Source: Legionellaceae bacterium (lineage in GTDB: Bacteria; Pseudomonadota; Gammaproteobacteria; Legionellales; Legionellaceae). Taken from it: a stretch of 64,000 bases of DNA. Positions 33,947-42,256 of the stretch are shown here, in pieces (the first letter of the stretch is position 1; every line of letters begins with the position of its first letter). The stretch is taken from positions 62,001 through 126,000 of the forward strand of contig JARGOS010000001.1 in assembly GCA_029212505.1 (NCBI GenBank), written 5' to 3'. The translations under genes were made by a program, and so were the position numbers. The notes beneath the pieces are model-generated. The model ran no database searches. It was not told the origin of the DNA and worked only from the letters and a program-made list of their open reading frames with translations.

Positions 33947-36341
33947 GATCAGCGGTTCTTACTTCATCAAGGCGGGTAACCGCGCGCAAATCGACCGAGG
34001 CCACGAAGGAGTCCTGACGGGAATAGCGCGGCCCGCCCGCCGGCCGCGCATTCGGCGCGACGCAGCGGATTAAACCACAATCAACGCCAAGACCGGAAGA
34101 ACCCGCCGAAAGAGGAAACCAAGAATTACAGGATGTAACGTAATTATCAAATGTAAACACGCGCGGTAGCGTGCGTTCATTGAATTCAGGACAAGGGTGA
34201 AATGAGCGGTCCGGTCTGCAATATTCATTGGCGATATGTACGGGAACATCACGCTGGGCTTGACCGACTTTAAGCCAGGCGGCATCGCGGTCGTGCCAGT
34301 TCCATCTGTCATAATTCGTTACGTAGGTATCCAGTGCGGTAATTAACGAATTAAAGTCAAAGGTTAATTTGTTCGCGATGGTATTGGCTGGTGGTGTTAT
34401 AAAAAATGACGCGAGAAAGAACGCAGGGTAAGTTAAGTAGGCTAGACTTTGGAATGAGCCTAAACAGGACAGCATCCACATCCACACACCTGTGTGCGGT
34501 GCTAAGTCTTTTTTAAGTTGTTCGTACTCGGTCGCGCTAAAAGGTATCGCGTGATAATTATCTTCCGTGGCTCCCTGTATTTTTGTATTGCTTTGGCCCA
34601 CCATGGTTTGTAAATGACAAAACTCATCAGGACTTAAATCTTTTAACACAAAACTGACGTCATAATGTGGGTTTTTGTAAGCTATGCCATGCTGTTGATA
34701 AGCAAGGCCTGAGCGCTCGATTTCATCAATTTTATCTAATAAATAAGTTTTGGTCTCATTATCCATATGACTTTCGAGCATGCGTCGCATGTGGGTGTCT
34801 TTGGCCCAATAGGCATATTCATAGGCGGTGCAGTTAAACGTGCGTCCTGAGTAATCCGTGAATTTAGCTGGGGTTGTGAGCAAGGCTTGTTTATTATCAG
34901 CAGCAGAGGCATTTAAGATAGCTTCGGCGTCATCTTGCTTACCTTTCGCCACGTCATCCGGGAACTGGCGCATTTGGAAGGCTGGTAAGGCACGACAGGC
35001 GTCGGCAACCTCTTTAGGGAGCCTGTCCCATTGAATATCACTGATTTTATCCATCAGTGCTTCGGGTTCGATATCCACCTCAACAATCGCTTCATCTTGA
35101 GGCCTCATGACATTAGGGTGCGTCGCCGCTTCTTGCTTAATTTCAGCAAAGTAGGCTTGGTTCGGTCCTGTGGTCGGCGCGATATTCGCGAAGTCTGTGC
35201 AAATTAAACCTTTTTGCGTGAAGAATAGTGCGTTTGGGCCACGGGCTTCGTTGTCCAATATCATGAAATCATCCATATGTTCATTTTCGTCGGTGGCTGT
35301 TACGGTACGATAGGTGGTTTCGAATTTTGTTTGAATTGCATTTTTATCATCTGGGTTTAAGTCACGTGATAAACTAAATGCTCTTGTATGCTCGTTCACA
35401 AACATGATGATACTAGCTTCTACGTCATCGCCGTTGGTTAAAGCCATTGATATGCACTCGACGAGCGCCTCGCTTAACGCTGCATTATTATCTAAAATCT
35501 CTCCAAAATTTATGTTGCTTATGCCTTGTGCGCGGCAGTGTATATTTAAAATAGCTAAATAAAATTGCGTCATGATGGACAAGCGTTCAGCTTGCTCAGC
35601 GGGTGTTGTATACGAGCCATGATAAAACGGTGAGCCGATATATAAGCTTGATAAATTGGGCGCACATGTTCCTAAAAGAGCATGGATATATTCTTCTGGT
35701 GTTGCATCGTCACCCAACCCCATCAAAGCATCGATATGCGCCTTAGTGACCGCTTGATTTTCGCTTGCTCTGCCTGGTGTGCGTTTAATATAACTCTGAA
35801 AATCTACCGGGGTTCCAAACAGGATTTGGCATTGCTCGGTCAAGACGCGTTGGATATCTTCATGCATCTTGTTATACAAAGGTGATAAAGGCGTGCCTGA
35901 CCAATCATTGCCTCGATTGATGGTAAACACCGGATTCACCACGTTACCGTAATTGTCTTGTTCTCGTGGTCGTAGTTGAATGCTGTATAAATTCGAGGGT
36001 TTAGCGAGCAAAGCGTTGACCGTAGTTTGATAATTATTCCCTATACTACGGACGGCATCAAGGTAGATGTTGATTTGAGCCAAGCGCTCTTCTTTAATCA
36101 CCCGCCTCGCATCATTTGCGCCAAGCAGGGAGATATGAAATTCTAGTACGCTTTTATAAGATTCTAATTCGCTGAAACCGCCGCCTCCAAAAAATGCCTC
36201 TAATTCTGCCGTTGTGCGACAGGTGTTATCGGTACTAATATCCTGCCCACCAACGAACGGCACAAGCAGGTGCACGCGATTAGTCGCGGGGTTAACGTGG
36301 ATATAACGCGTTGAGGTCGGTTCAATCAATGGAATAATCAT
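33885..36341 (-). CDS. P1: 818-aa paralogue of unknown function, variable C-terminus
   Basis: Not recognised. It is a paralogue of the 813-aa gene at 51977 (P2), sharing its start region (IPLIEPTS, RYIHVNP) and core. Relative to P2, P1 lacks ~30 residues after LYNKMHE (~160) and has an extra hydrophobic stretch (~617-650, LSCLGSFQSLAYLTYPAFF) that could span a membrane. Residues ~717-775 differ strongly from P2 between conserved anchors (EYCRPDRSF, PCPEFNE, WFPLS, SSGLG, VRTADLTQSREIL) and are encoded by very GC-rich DNA. A 534-bp tract is identical to P2. It is tail-to-tail with the reverse transcriptase and overlaps its end by 62 bp. A target of RT-driven diversification is possible but unproven. 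Confidence 0.8.
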   Translation of the reverse strand: MIIPLIEPTSTRYIHVNPATNRVHLLVPFVGGQDISTDNTCRTTAELEAFFGGGGFSELESYKSVLEFHISLLGANDARRVIKEERLAQINIYLDAVRSIGNNYQTTVNALLAKPSNLYSIQLRPREQDNYGNVVNPVFTINRGNDWSGTPLSPLYNKMHEDIQRVLTEQCQILFGTPVDFQSYIKRTPGRASENQAVTKAHIDALMGLGDDATPEEYIHALLGTCAPNLSSLYIGSPFYHGSYTTPAEQAERLSIMTQFYLAILNIHCRAQGISNINFGEILDNNAALSEALVECISMALTNGDDVEASIIMFVNEHTRAFSLSRDLNPDDKNAIQTKFETTYRTVTATDENEHMDDFMILDNEARGPNALFFTQKGLICTDFANIAPTTGPNQAYFAEIKQEAATHPNVMRPQDEAIVEVDIEPEALMDKISDIQWDRLPKEVADACRALPAFQMRQFPDDVAKGKQDDAEAILNASAADNKQALLTTPAKFTDYSGRTFNCTAYEYAYWAKDTHMRRMLESHMDNETKTYLLDKIDEIERSGLAYQQHGIAYKNPHYDVSFVLKDLSPDEFCHLQTMVGQSNTKIQGATEDNYHAIPFSATEYEQLKKDLAPHTGVWMWMLSCLGSFQSLAYLTYPAFFLASFFITPPANTIANKLTFDFNSLITALDTYVTNYDRWNWHDRDAAWLKVGQAQRDVPVHIANEYCRPDRSFHPCPEFNERTLPRVFTFDNYVTSCNSWFPLSAGSSGLGVDCGLIRCVAPNARPAGGPRYSRQDSFVASVDLRAVTRLDEVRTADLTQSREILDVATPNHGLGPL
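33928..33964. repeat. 37-bp block identical in P1 and P2, containing a perfect hairpin
   Basis: Within P1's variable 3' end these 37 bp match P2 (54327-54363) without a change. The block contains TCACGC-(GACT)-GCGTGA at 33931-33946, a 6-bp stem with a 4-base loop. It encodes part of VRTADLTQSREIL in P1 and forms the end of the reverse-transcriptase C-terminal frame on the other strand. Confidence 0.75.
35046..35579 (-). repeat. 534-bp tract identical to P2 (52808-53341), inverted
   Basis: Read base by base on the minus strand, this tract matches P2 perfectly, while flanking parts of the two genes differ at many positions including third codon positions. It covers FYLAILNIHC to EALMDK. The copies are in inverted orientation ~17 kb apart. 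Confidence 0.9.
35976..36120 (-). repeat. 145-bp tract identical to P2 (52198-52342), inverted
   Basis: A second, shorter perfect match between P1 and P2, bounded on both sides by mismatches. It encodes the ANDARRVIKEERL to YSIQ region. Together with the 534-bp tract it indicates patchy gene conversion. Confidence 0.85.
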
Positions 36342-36725
36342 AAGGCTTGACTCATCAATAAAGTAAGTTTGCTTCAGGTGGTTAATATAATAACATAATT
36401 GGATTAAAAAATTAACCTGAATGCGCTAATTTATATCAACTAAGTGGTGTATATTTTTATTGCGTCAGAGCACCTAGCTATCTACCTTTCTGAGCCATGA
36501 CCTCCTCTCTTTTGTGACAAAAAATCATAATTTTGTTTTTGACCGTCGATTTATAGCGATAATTAGTACTTATATTTTAGCAAAAACACCTTGTTTAGAA
36601 TGTTTTTTGAGCAAGTTGTCTACCTATGTCAGATCAGCATCCAAATCATATGACTCATTGGTGCTTTTTGATGAGACACGATACAATATCCAACACTTGT
36701 CCAACCTAGCGATAGAAAACTTCGA
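36342..36725. other. 384-bp non-coding gap between P1 and msbA
   Basis: AT-rich. The part next to P1 resembles the DNA upstream of P2 (ATTTTTTAATC, then a TATAAT-like element: TTATTATAT here, TATAAT at 51929-51934 there, and AAGCCTTATG at both starts), so the paralogues share a promoter region. An AGGAGG on the minus strand (36506-36501) sits two bases before an ATG that opens only a six-codon frame. A 71-codon frame (36514-36729) looks spurious. The rest should hold the msbA promoter, which I cannot define. Confidence 0.5.
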
Positions 36726-38504
36726 ATGACACAACAAAAATCTCATGGGAGCGCGCGTGCGCTTTACAGCCGTTTATTTACCTATGTTAAGCCATTTTGG
36801 CCTATTTTATTGATTGGTTTATTGGCTAATATGCTATCTGCGGGCATTGATGCAGGTTTTACTTACATGATGCGACCGTTTTTAGATAAAGGTTTAATTG
36901 AGCTGGACCCGCATTTTGTCAAAATTATCCCTGTGATTATTCTGGTGGGGGTGATATGCCGGGGGATTGTGAGTGCGTTTGGGGGCTATTGCATGACCTC
37001 GGTTGCGCGTTCAGTGGTGACGGCTTTGCGACAAACTGTGTTTGCACATATCGTGCGCCTTCCTGCCGATTATTATGATGAGTCGCCTTCGGGCCAGCTT
37101 TTATCGAAAATTTTATACGATGTTGAGCAGGTGGCCCAGGTGAGTGCCAATGCATTGACGGATTTGGTTCAAAATATCTGTCTTGTGACGGGGCTATTGA
37201 CGGTGATGATGGTGATCAGTTGGCAATTGTCGTTGATGTTTTTACTCACCATACCGTGTGTTGGAGTTTTGGTTAATTTTACCAATAAACGTGTGCGACG
37301 TATCAGTCATCATGTCCAGCAGTCGATGGGAGATGTGACCAGTACAGCCAGTGAAGCCATCGAAGGCTATCGTGAAGTTCGCTTGTTTGATGGTGAAGCA
37401 CATGAGGTGGAGAAATTTAATAAAGCAAGTCATCGCTCACGACAGCAAGACATGAAAGTTGCCGTGAGTAAGGCGATTAATGTATCGGGTGTGCAGGCGA
37501 TTATTGCGATGGGTATAGCCGGTATTATCTTTGCGGCTATTCAGCTTTCTTCGGTCATTACGGTGACCGCCGGTTCTTTTTTGGCGATCATTGCAGCCAT
37601 GTTGCAATTGATTAAGCCTATGAAAACATTAACAACGTTGAATACCGTATTTCAACGTGGGCTTGCCGGTGCCGAAAGTGTGTTTCGTGTGCTGGATGAG
37701 CCTGAAGAGCCTGTAGGGGGCGAGGTTTTATCCAAGCGCGCGGTTGGTGAGCTTGTGTTTAATCATGTTTCGTATGCGTATCGAGAAGGCAAGCGTGTGT
37801 TGCATGACGTAAGTTTTACTGCAAAAGCTGGCGAGACCGTGGCATTGGTTGGGCATTCGGGCAGTGGTAAAACCACGGTGGCGAGTTTAATTCCAAGATT
37901 TTATGCGCCCAACGAGGGGGATATTTTATTGGACGGCGTATCGATTCAGTCCATTGAATTGACCAGCTTGAGAGCCCAGCTTGCTTTTGTCGGCCAGCAT
38001 GTGACACTGTTTGATGACACGTTAGCTAATAATATTGCGTACGGACGTTTTGATGTCAGTCGTGAAGCGATTATTGAAGCAGCTCAATGTGCGTATGCGG
38101 ATGAGTTTATTACAAAATTACCGAATGGCTATGATACACGTGTGGGTGAGAATGGGGTACTGCTCTCCGGTGGGCAACGGCAGCGTTTGGCCATTGCGCG
38201 GGCTATTTTAAAAGATGCACCGATTTTAATTTTAGATGAAGCGACGTCGGCACTTGATACTGAATCTGAGCGCTATATTCAGGCCGCACTGGTGCAAGTG
38301 ATGAAGAACCGAACGACGCTTGTGATAGCCCACCGGCTTTCGACGATTCAGCATGCCGATAAAATTGTGGTGATGCATCAAGGGCGCGTGGTCGAAGTTG
38401 GAAAGCATGAGCAATTACTTGCCGAGAACGGGCATTATGCACGTTTGTATCAAGCACAAAAGTTGGGGGCATTTGAATCAGAACCTGAAGCGATTGAGGC
38501 ATAA
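36726..38504 (+). CDS. msbA: Lipid A export ATP-binding/permease protein MsbA
   Basis: Homodimeric ABC exporter flipping lipid A-core across the inner membrane. The 592-aa protein has six N-terminal membrane segments (~25-320) and a nucleotide-binding domain with Walker A VGHSGSGKTTVASL (~376), Q-loop LAFVGQHVTLFDDT, signature [14 protein letters not shown] (~480), Walker B LILDEATSALD and the H-loop IAHRLSTI. The following gene is lpxK, the usual msbA-lpxK arrangement, with 3 bp between them. Confidence 0.96.
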   Translation: MTQQKSHGSARALYSRLFTYVKPFWPILLIGLLANMLSAGIDAGFTYMMRPFLDKGLIELDPHFVKIIPVIILVGVICRGIVSAFGGYCMTSVARSVVTALRQTVFAHIVRLPADYYDESPSGQLLSKILYDVEQVAQVSANALTDLVQNICLVTGLLTVMMVISWQLSLMFLLTIPCVGVLVNFTNKRVRRISHHVQQSMGDVTSTASEAIEGYREVRLFDGEAHEVEKFNKASHRSRQQDMKVAVSKAINVSGVQAIIAMGIAGIIFAAIQLSSVITVTAGSFLAIIAAMLQLIKPMKTLTTLNTVFQRGLAGAESVFRVLDEPEEPVGGEVLSKRAVGELVFNHVSYAYREGKRVLHDVSFTAKAGETVALVGHSGSGKTTVASLIPRFYAPNEGDILLDGVSIQSIELTSLRAQLAFVGQHVTLFDDTLANNIAYGRFDVSREAIIEAAQCAYADEFITKLPNGYDTRVGENGVLLSGGQRQRLAIARAILKDAPILILDEATSALDTESERYIQAALVQVMKNRTTLVIAHRLSTIQHADKIVVMHQGRVVEVGKHEQLLAENGHYARLYQAQKLGAFESEPEAIEA

Positions 38505-38507
38505 TCC

Positions 38508-39515
38508 ATGATGCTCGATTCGCTGTTAAATGCGCTTTGGTACGGTCGTCATCCGCTGCGATGGGTGCTTTATCCCTTTTCATTGCTTTATCGTGGCGTT
38601 GTTGCAATACGTTGTGTGTATTTAAAGCAATTTAAACAAGAGCATGTGCCCGTGCCGATTATTGTTGTGGGTAATCTAACCGTCGGTGGTGTAGGAAAAA
38701 CACCGTTGGTGATTGCGATTGCTCAGCATTTTACAGCACGTGGCTTACGTGTTGGTGTTGTGAGTCGTGGTTATGGGGCCAAAATCAAGCATTTTCCTCA
38801 TGAAGTGCGTGTCAATCATGATAGGGCTGATGATGTAGGGGATGAGCCATTATTGCTCGCTCAAAAAACACAGGTGCCTGTGGTGATTGCGCCTAAGCGT
38901 ATGGATGCTGTGAATTACTTGATTGAGCAGCATCAAGTTGATTTAATTATTAGCGATGATGGTTTGCAGCATTATAACATGGGGCGAAGTATTGAGATTG
39001 CGGTGATGGATGGTAAGCGAGGTCTTGGCAATCGCTTATGTTTGCCTGCAGGGCCTCTGCGCGAGCCTCCTAAGCGTTTAAAACAGGTGGATATGGTCGT
39101 GGTGAATGGGGCTGACTGGCCCGGTGCTTATCGGTTTGATTTGGTCCCAGGTGCAGTGATGAAGCTTATTAATGGCGATGAAATTGAGCTGGATTGCATT
39201 AAACACGATCATGTTGCGGCAGTTGCAGGCATTGGACATCCCGAACGTTTTTTTGATACGTTAACAGAGTTGGGTCTTACATATAAACCCTATGTTTTTC
39301 CTGATCATCATCGCTTTGTTCCTGCTGATTTTGATTTACCTGAACGTGTGTGTGTGATGACAGAAAAAGATGCGGTCAAATGCCATGCATTTGCGGATGA
39401 ACGTATGCATGTTGTACCGGTTCGGGTAAGCATTCATCATGAGTTTTGGGATAGGTTGGAAACACATGAAACATTGCAAAAAGAAAGCATGGAGTTGTTT
39501 GATTTGGCTGGTTAG
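38508..39515 (+). CDS. lpxK: Tetraacyldisaccharide 4'-kinase LpxK
   Basis: Phosphorylates the 4' position of the lipid A disaccharide at the inner membrane. The 335-aa protein has the membrane-associated N-terminal helix (WVLYPFSLLYRGVVAIR), the P-loop VGNLTVGGVGKTP (~54-66), SRGYGAK, GDEPLLLA, ISDDGLQHY and DHHRFVPADF, all family hallmarks. It is co-transcribed with msbA. The 3' end overlaps the following secreted-protein gene by 50 bp. Confidence 0.96.
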   Translation: MMLDSLLNALWYGRHPLRWVLYPFSLLYRGVVAIRCVYLKQFKQEHVPVPIIVVGNLTVGGVGKTPLVIAIAQHFTARGLRVGVVSRGYGAKIKHFPHEVRVNHDRADDVGDEPLLLAQKTQVPVVIAPKRMDAVNYLIEQHQVDLIISDDGLQHYNMGRSIEIAVMDGKRGLGNRLCLPAGPLREPPKRLKQVDMVVVNGADWPGAYRFDLVPGAVMKLINGDEIELDCIKHDHVAAVAGIGHPERFFDTLTELGLTYKPYVFPDHHRFVPADFDLPERVCVMTEKDAVKCHAFADERMHVVPVRVSIHHEFWDRLETHETLQKESMELFDLAG

Positions 39516-40383
39516 TTGTTGCATTTATGCTGATGTCCCGACGGCCTCGCCTCACTTTGTTCCTGCGAATTCTGCTGAGGCGCATTGGGTTTTTTCTGGT
39601 GTGGTCGAAGGCGAAGGCGGTGAGCAATACGGTTATTTTTTTCAAATGGATCGCCATAAACATATCTTTCATAGTCGAGCGGCTTTATTTGATGTGCAAA
39701 CCAAAGCGGTGCTTATTCAAGACGACAGTGAGGCCGAAATCGCCGACCCTTCGACCAACATATGGCATGTAGGCCACGCTTTTTTACGCTTTAACCCAAT
39801 CACGGATAGTTGGTTTTTTGGTTTTAAGCAGGCCAATAAAGCAGGCTTTAATTTTAAAGTGGATATGCAAAAACCATTGGAGGCGCTGCCAGAGTCACAA
39901 AATCTACGTTCAGGGATTTCGGTTTTTGTGAGTCAAACTAATTCACTGAACGGGCATGTGAATGCAATCAATGGTCAAAAAGAGCACTTTGTTACAGCAA
40001 GGCAAGCTTGGTTTCGTCAGACGTCAGTCACAACACCTCAATCCAACACGCATGCAGTCAAAGGCGTGTTATGCCGGTTTGATGACGGCAGTGGATTTTA
40101 TTCGGTTAATCTTCCGGAAGAAGATGCGCTGCGAGGGGCCATCGCCGGTCGATTTGATGCCCAAGGTGTCGCTGAACCGATGTCTCAATTTATTCATGTT
40201 GGCGTAAGAGAAGATGGTAAGTGGGGAGTTCATGTGCCGTCGCCCGAGCAAAACGTATTGGTCTCAGCATTTATGCAGCAAGACGCGGTGATAGCCGGTG
40301 TTGCTGAAGTAGAGGATCAAGCCGGTTTTTGTTTCTTAAGTGAAGATACCCTAGGGCATCAGGACGAAACAAAAACAGTTTAA
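39466..40383 (+). CDS. Secreted protein, possibly lipocalin-like (CrtC/AttH-type)
   Basis: A 305-aa exported protein; the signal peptide is ~1-22 (basic start MKHCKKK, hydrophobic CLIWLVSCCIYA). ATG 39466 is chosen because it gives this clean signal peptide; a frame from 39439 runs further into lpxK. The body is rich in beta strands (VEGEGGEQYGYFFQM, WHVGHAFLRFNPITDSWFFGFK, GVLCRFDDGSGFYSV) with W/F-containing two-fold pseudo-repeats, reminiscent of CrtC/AttH double-lipocalins that bind lipids. This is a weak structural guess. It lies between lpxK and a peptide ABC ATPase, probably in the msbA transcript. Confidence 0.6.
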   Translation: MKHCKKKAWSCLIWLVSCCIYADVPTASPHFVPANSAEAHWVFSGVVEGEGGEQYGYFFQMDRHKHIFHSRAALFDVQTKAVLIQDDSEAEIADPSTNIWHVGHAFLRFNPITDSWFFGFKQANKAGFNFKVDMQKPLEALPESQNLRSGISVFVSQTNSLNGHVNAINGQKEHFVTARQAWFRQTSVTTPQSNTHAVKGVLCRFDDGSGFYSVNLPEEDALRGAIAGRFDAQGVAEPMSQFIHVGVREDGKWGVHVPSPEQNVLVSAFMQQDAVIAGVAEVEDQAGFCFLSEDTLGHQDETKTV

Positions 40384-40402
40384 TATAATGCTAAGGACGA
40401 GC

Positions 40403-42256
40403 ATGCCAAAACTACATGCTGTAGAACTTGATGTGAAGCGCTTAAGTGTTGCTTTAGAAACCAAGCATGCGTCGGTTATCGCGGTCGATGACGTTGATTT
40501 TTTTCTTGAGGCTGGCGAAACGGTTGCCTTGGTTGGTGAGTCGGGTTGCGGTAAATCACTGACGGCATCGGCTCTTATGCGTCTTTTACCTACCTATGCG
40601 CGTTACGGCCAACAAAGTGAAGTTATTTGGTCTGGAACCGACGTATTAACCCTGTCTGAATCGGTGATGCGACGTTTTCGTGGTAAGCGTTTGGCGATGA
40701 TTTTTCAAGATCCGATGACTGCATTAAATCCCGTACTCACGATTGGCGAGCAATTGGCTGAGGCGTTAGGGCACCGGCATATTTTGGCGGGTGCTGCAAG
40801 GCGTAAGCAAATGGCTACGTTATTGCGAGAAGTTGAAATTCCAGAGCCTGAACAGCGTTTAAAGCAGTACCCTCATCAATTATCCGGTGGGCAAAAACAA
40901 CGCGTGGTGATTGCCCTGGCTTTGGCCGGGCAACCCGATGTGCTGATTGCAGATGAGCCAACCACCGCGCTTGATGTGACCACGCAAGCACAAATTTTAG
41001 CGCTTTTAAAACGCATTCAAAAGCAGCGTAACATGAGTTTATTGCTGATTACGCACGATTTAAGTTTAGTTCAAGCTGTGGCGGACCGAGTGTATGTGAT
41101 GTATGCCGGTCAAATTGTTGAGTCGGCTCGGGTGCCTGATTTTTTTAAGCAACCGCTGCATCCGTATACTCAGCATTTGCTTGCAGCGTTGCCTCATTTT
41201 GATAAGCGTTCCGAGCGCTTAAGTGCTATTTTGGGCCGGGTGCCTTCGCCGGATGATAGGCCGAGTGGTTGTCGGTTTCATCCACGCTGCACGCATGCTT
41301 TTTCGCCTTGCGCCAACGAAGCGCCGTGCTTGCAAAGCGTAGCAAAAGCAGGGCAAGACGCACGTTGGGTCCGTTGTCATTTGTATCCTGAACATGCATC
41401 GCCTCCTGCCTTGGTTCAGGGTGAAAAGGGATGGGAAAATAAAAAAGAAGCCGGTCCCGTTTTGTTCTCCGTTCGTGATTTAGGTGTGCATTTTCCGATA
41501 AAGCGTGGCTTTCTAGGACGACCTGCTCACGTCCATAAAGCCGTCGATAATGTATCGTTTGATTTAAAACAAGGGCAAACGTTAGCTTTAGTTGGGGAGT
41601 CGGGCTCGGGTAAAAGTACGGCGTGTCGCGTGTTGCTTGGTTTGCAAAAAGTCACGTGTGGTGAGGTGAGGTTTCGGGATAATCCCGTAGGTGAATTGCG
41701 AGGAAAGGCACTCAAACAATTTCGAAAGCAAGTTCAAATTATTTTTCAAGATCCGTATTCATCGATGAATCCACGCATGACGGTCGGGCAAATTCTTGCC
41801 GAGGGCATGGAGGCGCAACATCATCAACCCGCCCGGATAAAGCAACGTCAGCATGAATTACTTGATCAGGTTAATTTGCCGAGCGGTAGTTTGAATCGCT
41901 ATCCACATCAGTTTTCAGGCGGGCAGCGTCAGCGGTTGTGTATTGCACGTGCCTTGGCTTGTTCGCCAAACGTACTGATTTGTGATGAGCCCACGAGTGC
42001 GCTCGATGTTTCGGTACAAGCCCAAGTATTAAATTTACTGAAAGATTTACAGCAAGAGCTGAATCTTACGTATTTGTTTGTCACGCATAATATGGCCGTA
42101 GTCTCCTATATAGCCGATGATGTGCTGGTGATGCGCGACGGGCGTATGATTGAGCACGGTACGTGCGAGCAGTTGTTGCGTGCCCCCGCCCACGCCTACA
42201 CGCAGCAGTTATTGGCGGGGGTGAGTGCTGTTAAGCGTGATCGGAGCAGTGCTTAA
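40403..42256 (+). CDS. Fused dual-ATPase of a peptide ABC transporter (DppD-DppF/YejF type)
   Basis: A 617-aa protein with two complete peptide-type nucleotide-binding domains. Domain one (~1-325) has [39 protein letters not shown] and the C-terminal Cys motif of Opp/Dpp ATPases ([14 protein letters not shown]). Domain two (~350-617) has [27 protein letters not shown] and [16 protein letters not shown] 40403 follows AAGGA by five bases; ATG 40388 is the alternative. No permease or binding-protein genes are adjacent, so its partners are elsewhere. Its end overlaps convergent proS by 26 bp. Confidence 0.92.
   Translation: MPKLHAVELDVKRLSVALETKHASVIAVDDVDFFLEAGETVALVGESGCGKSLTASALMRLLPTYARYGQQSEVIWSGTDVLTLSESVMRRFRGKRLAMIFQDPMTALNPVLTIGEQLAEALGHRHILAGAARRKQMATLLREVEIPEPEQRLKQYPHQLSGGQKQRVVIALALAGQPDVLIADEPTTALDVTTQAQILALLKRIQKQRNMSLLLITHDLSLVQAVADRVYVMYAGQIVESARVPDFFKQPLHPYTQHLLAALPHFDKRSERLSAILGRVPSPDDRPSGCRFHPRCTHAFSPCANEAPCLQSVAKAGQDARWVRCHLYPEHASPPALVQGEKGWENKKEAGPVLFSVRDLGVHFPIKRGFLGRPAHVHKAVDNVSFDLKQGQTLALVGESGSGKSTACRVLLGLQKVTCGEVRFRDNPVGELRGKALKQFRKQVQIIFQDPYSSMNPRMTVGQILAEGMEAQHHQPARIKQRQHELLDQVNLPSGSLNRYPHQFSGGQRQRLCIARALACSPNVLICDEPTSALDVSVQAQVLNLLKDLQQELNLTYLFVTHNMAVVSYIADDVLVMRDGRMIEHGTCEQLLRAPAHAYTQQLLAGVSAVKRDRSSA

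Noticed and set aside
31321-36341. Insertion sequence or prophage around the reverse transcriptase
   Set aside because: No transposase, integrase, terminal inverted repeats or target duplications were recognised; called only an accessory segment.
33885-36341. P1 C-terminus as a formylglycine-generating/C-type lectin fold typical of DGR targets
   Set aside because: The usual GGSW...GFR pattern is not present, so the fold cannot be claimed.
36514-36729. 71-codon frame ending on the msbA start (ATGA-like overlap)
   Set aside because: GTG start without a ribosome site, no recognisable sequence, lies in AT-rich DNA; probably chance.
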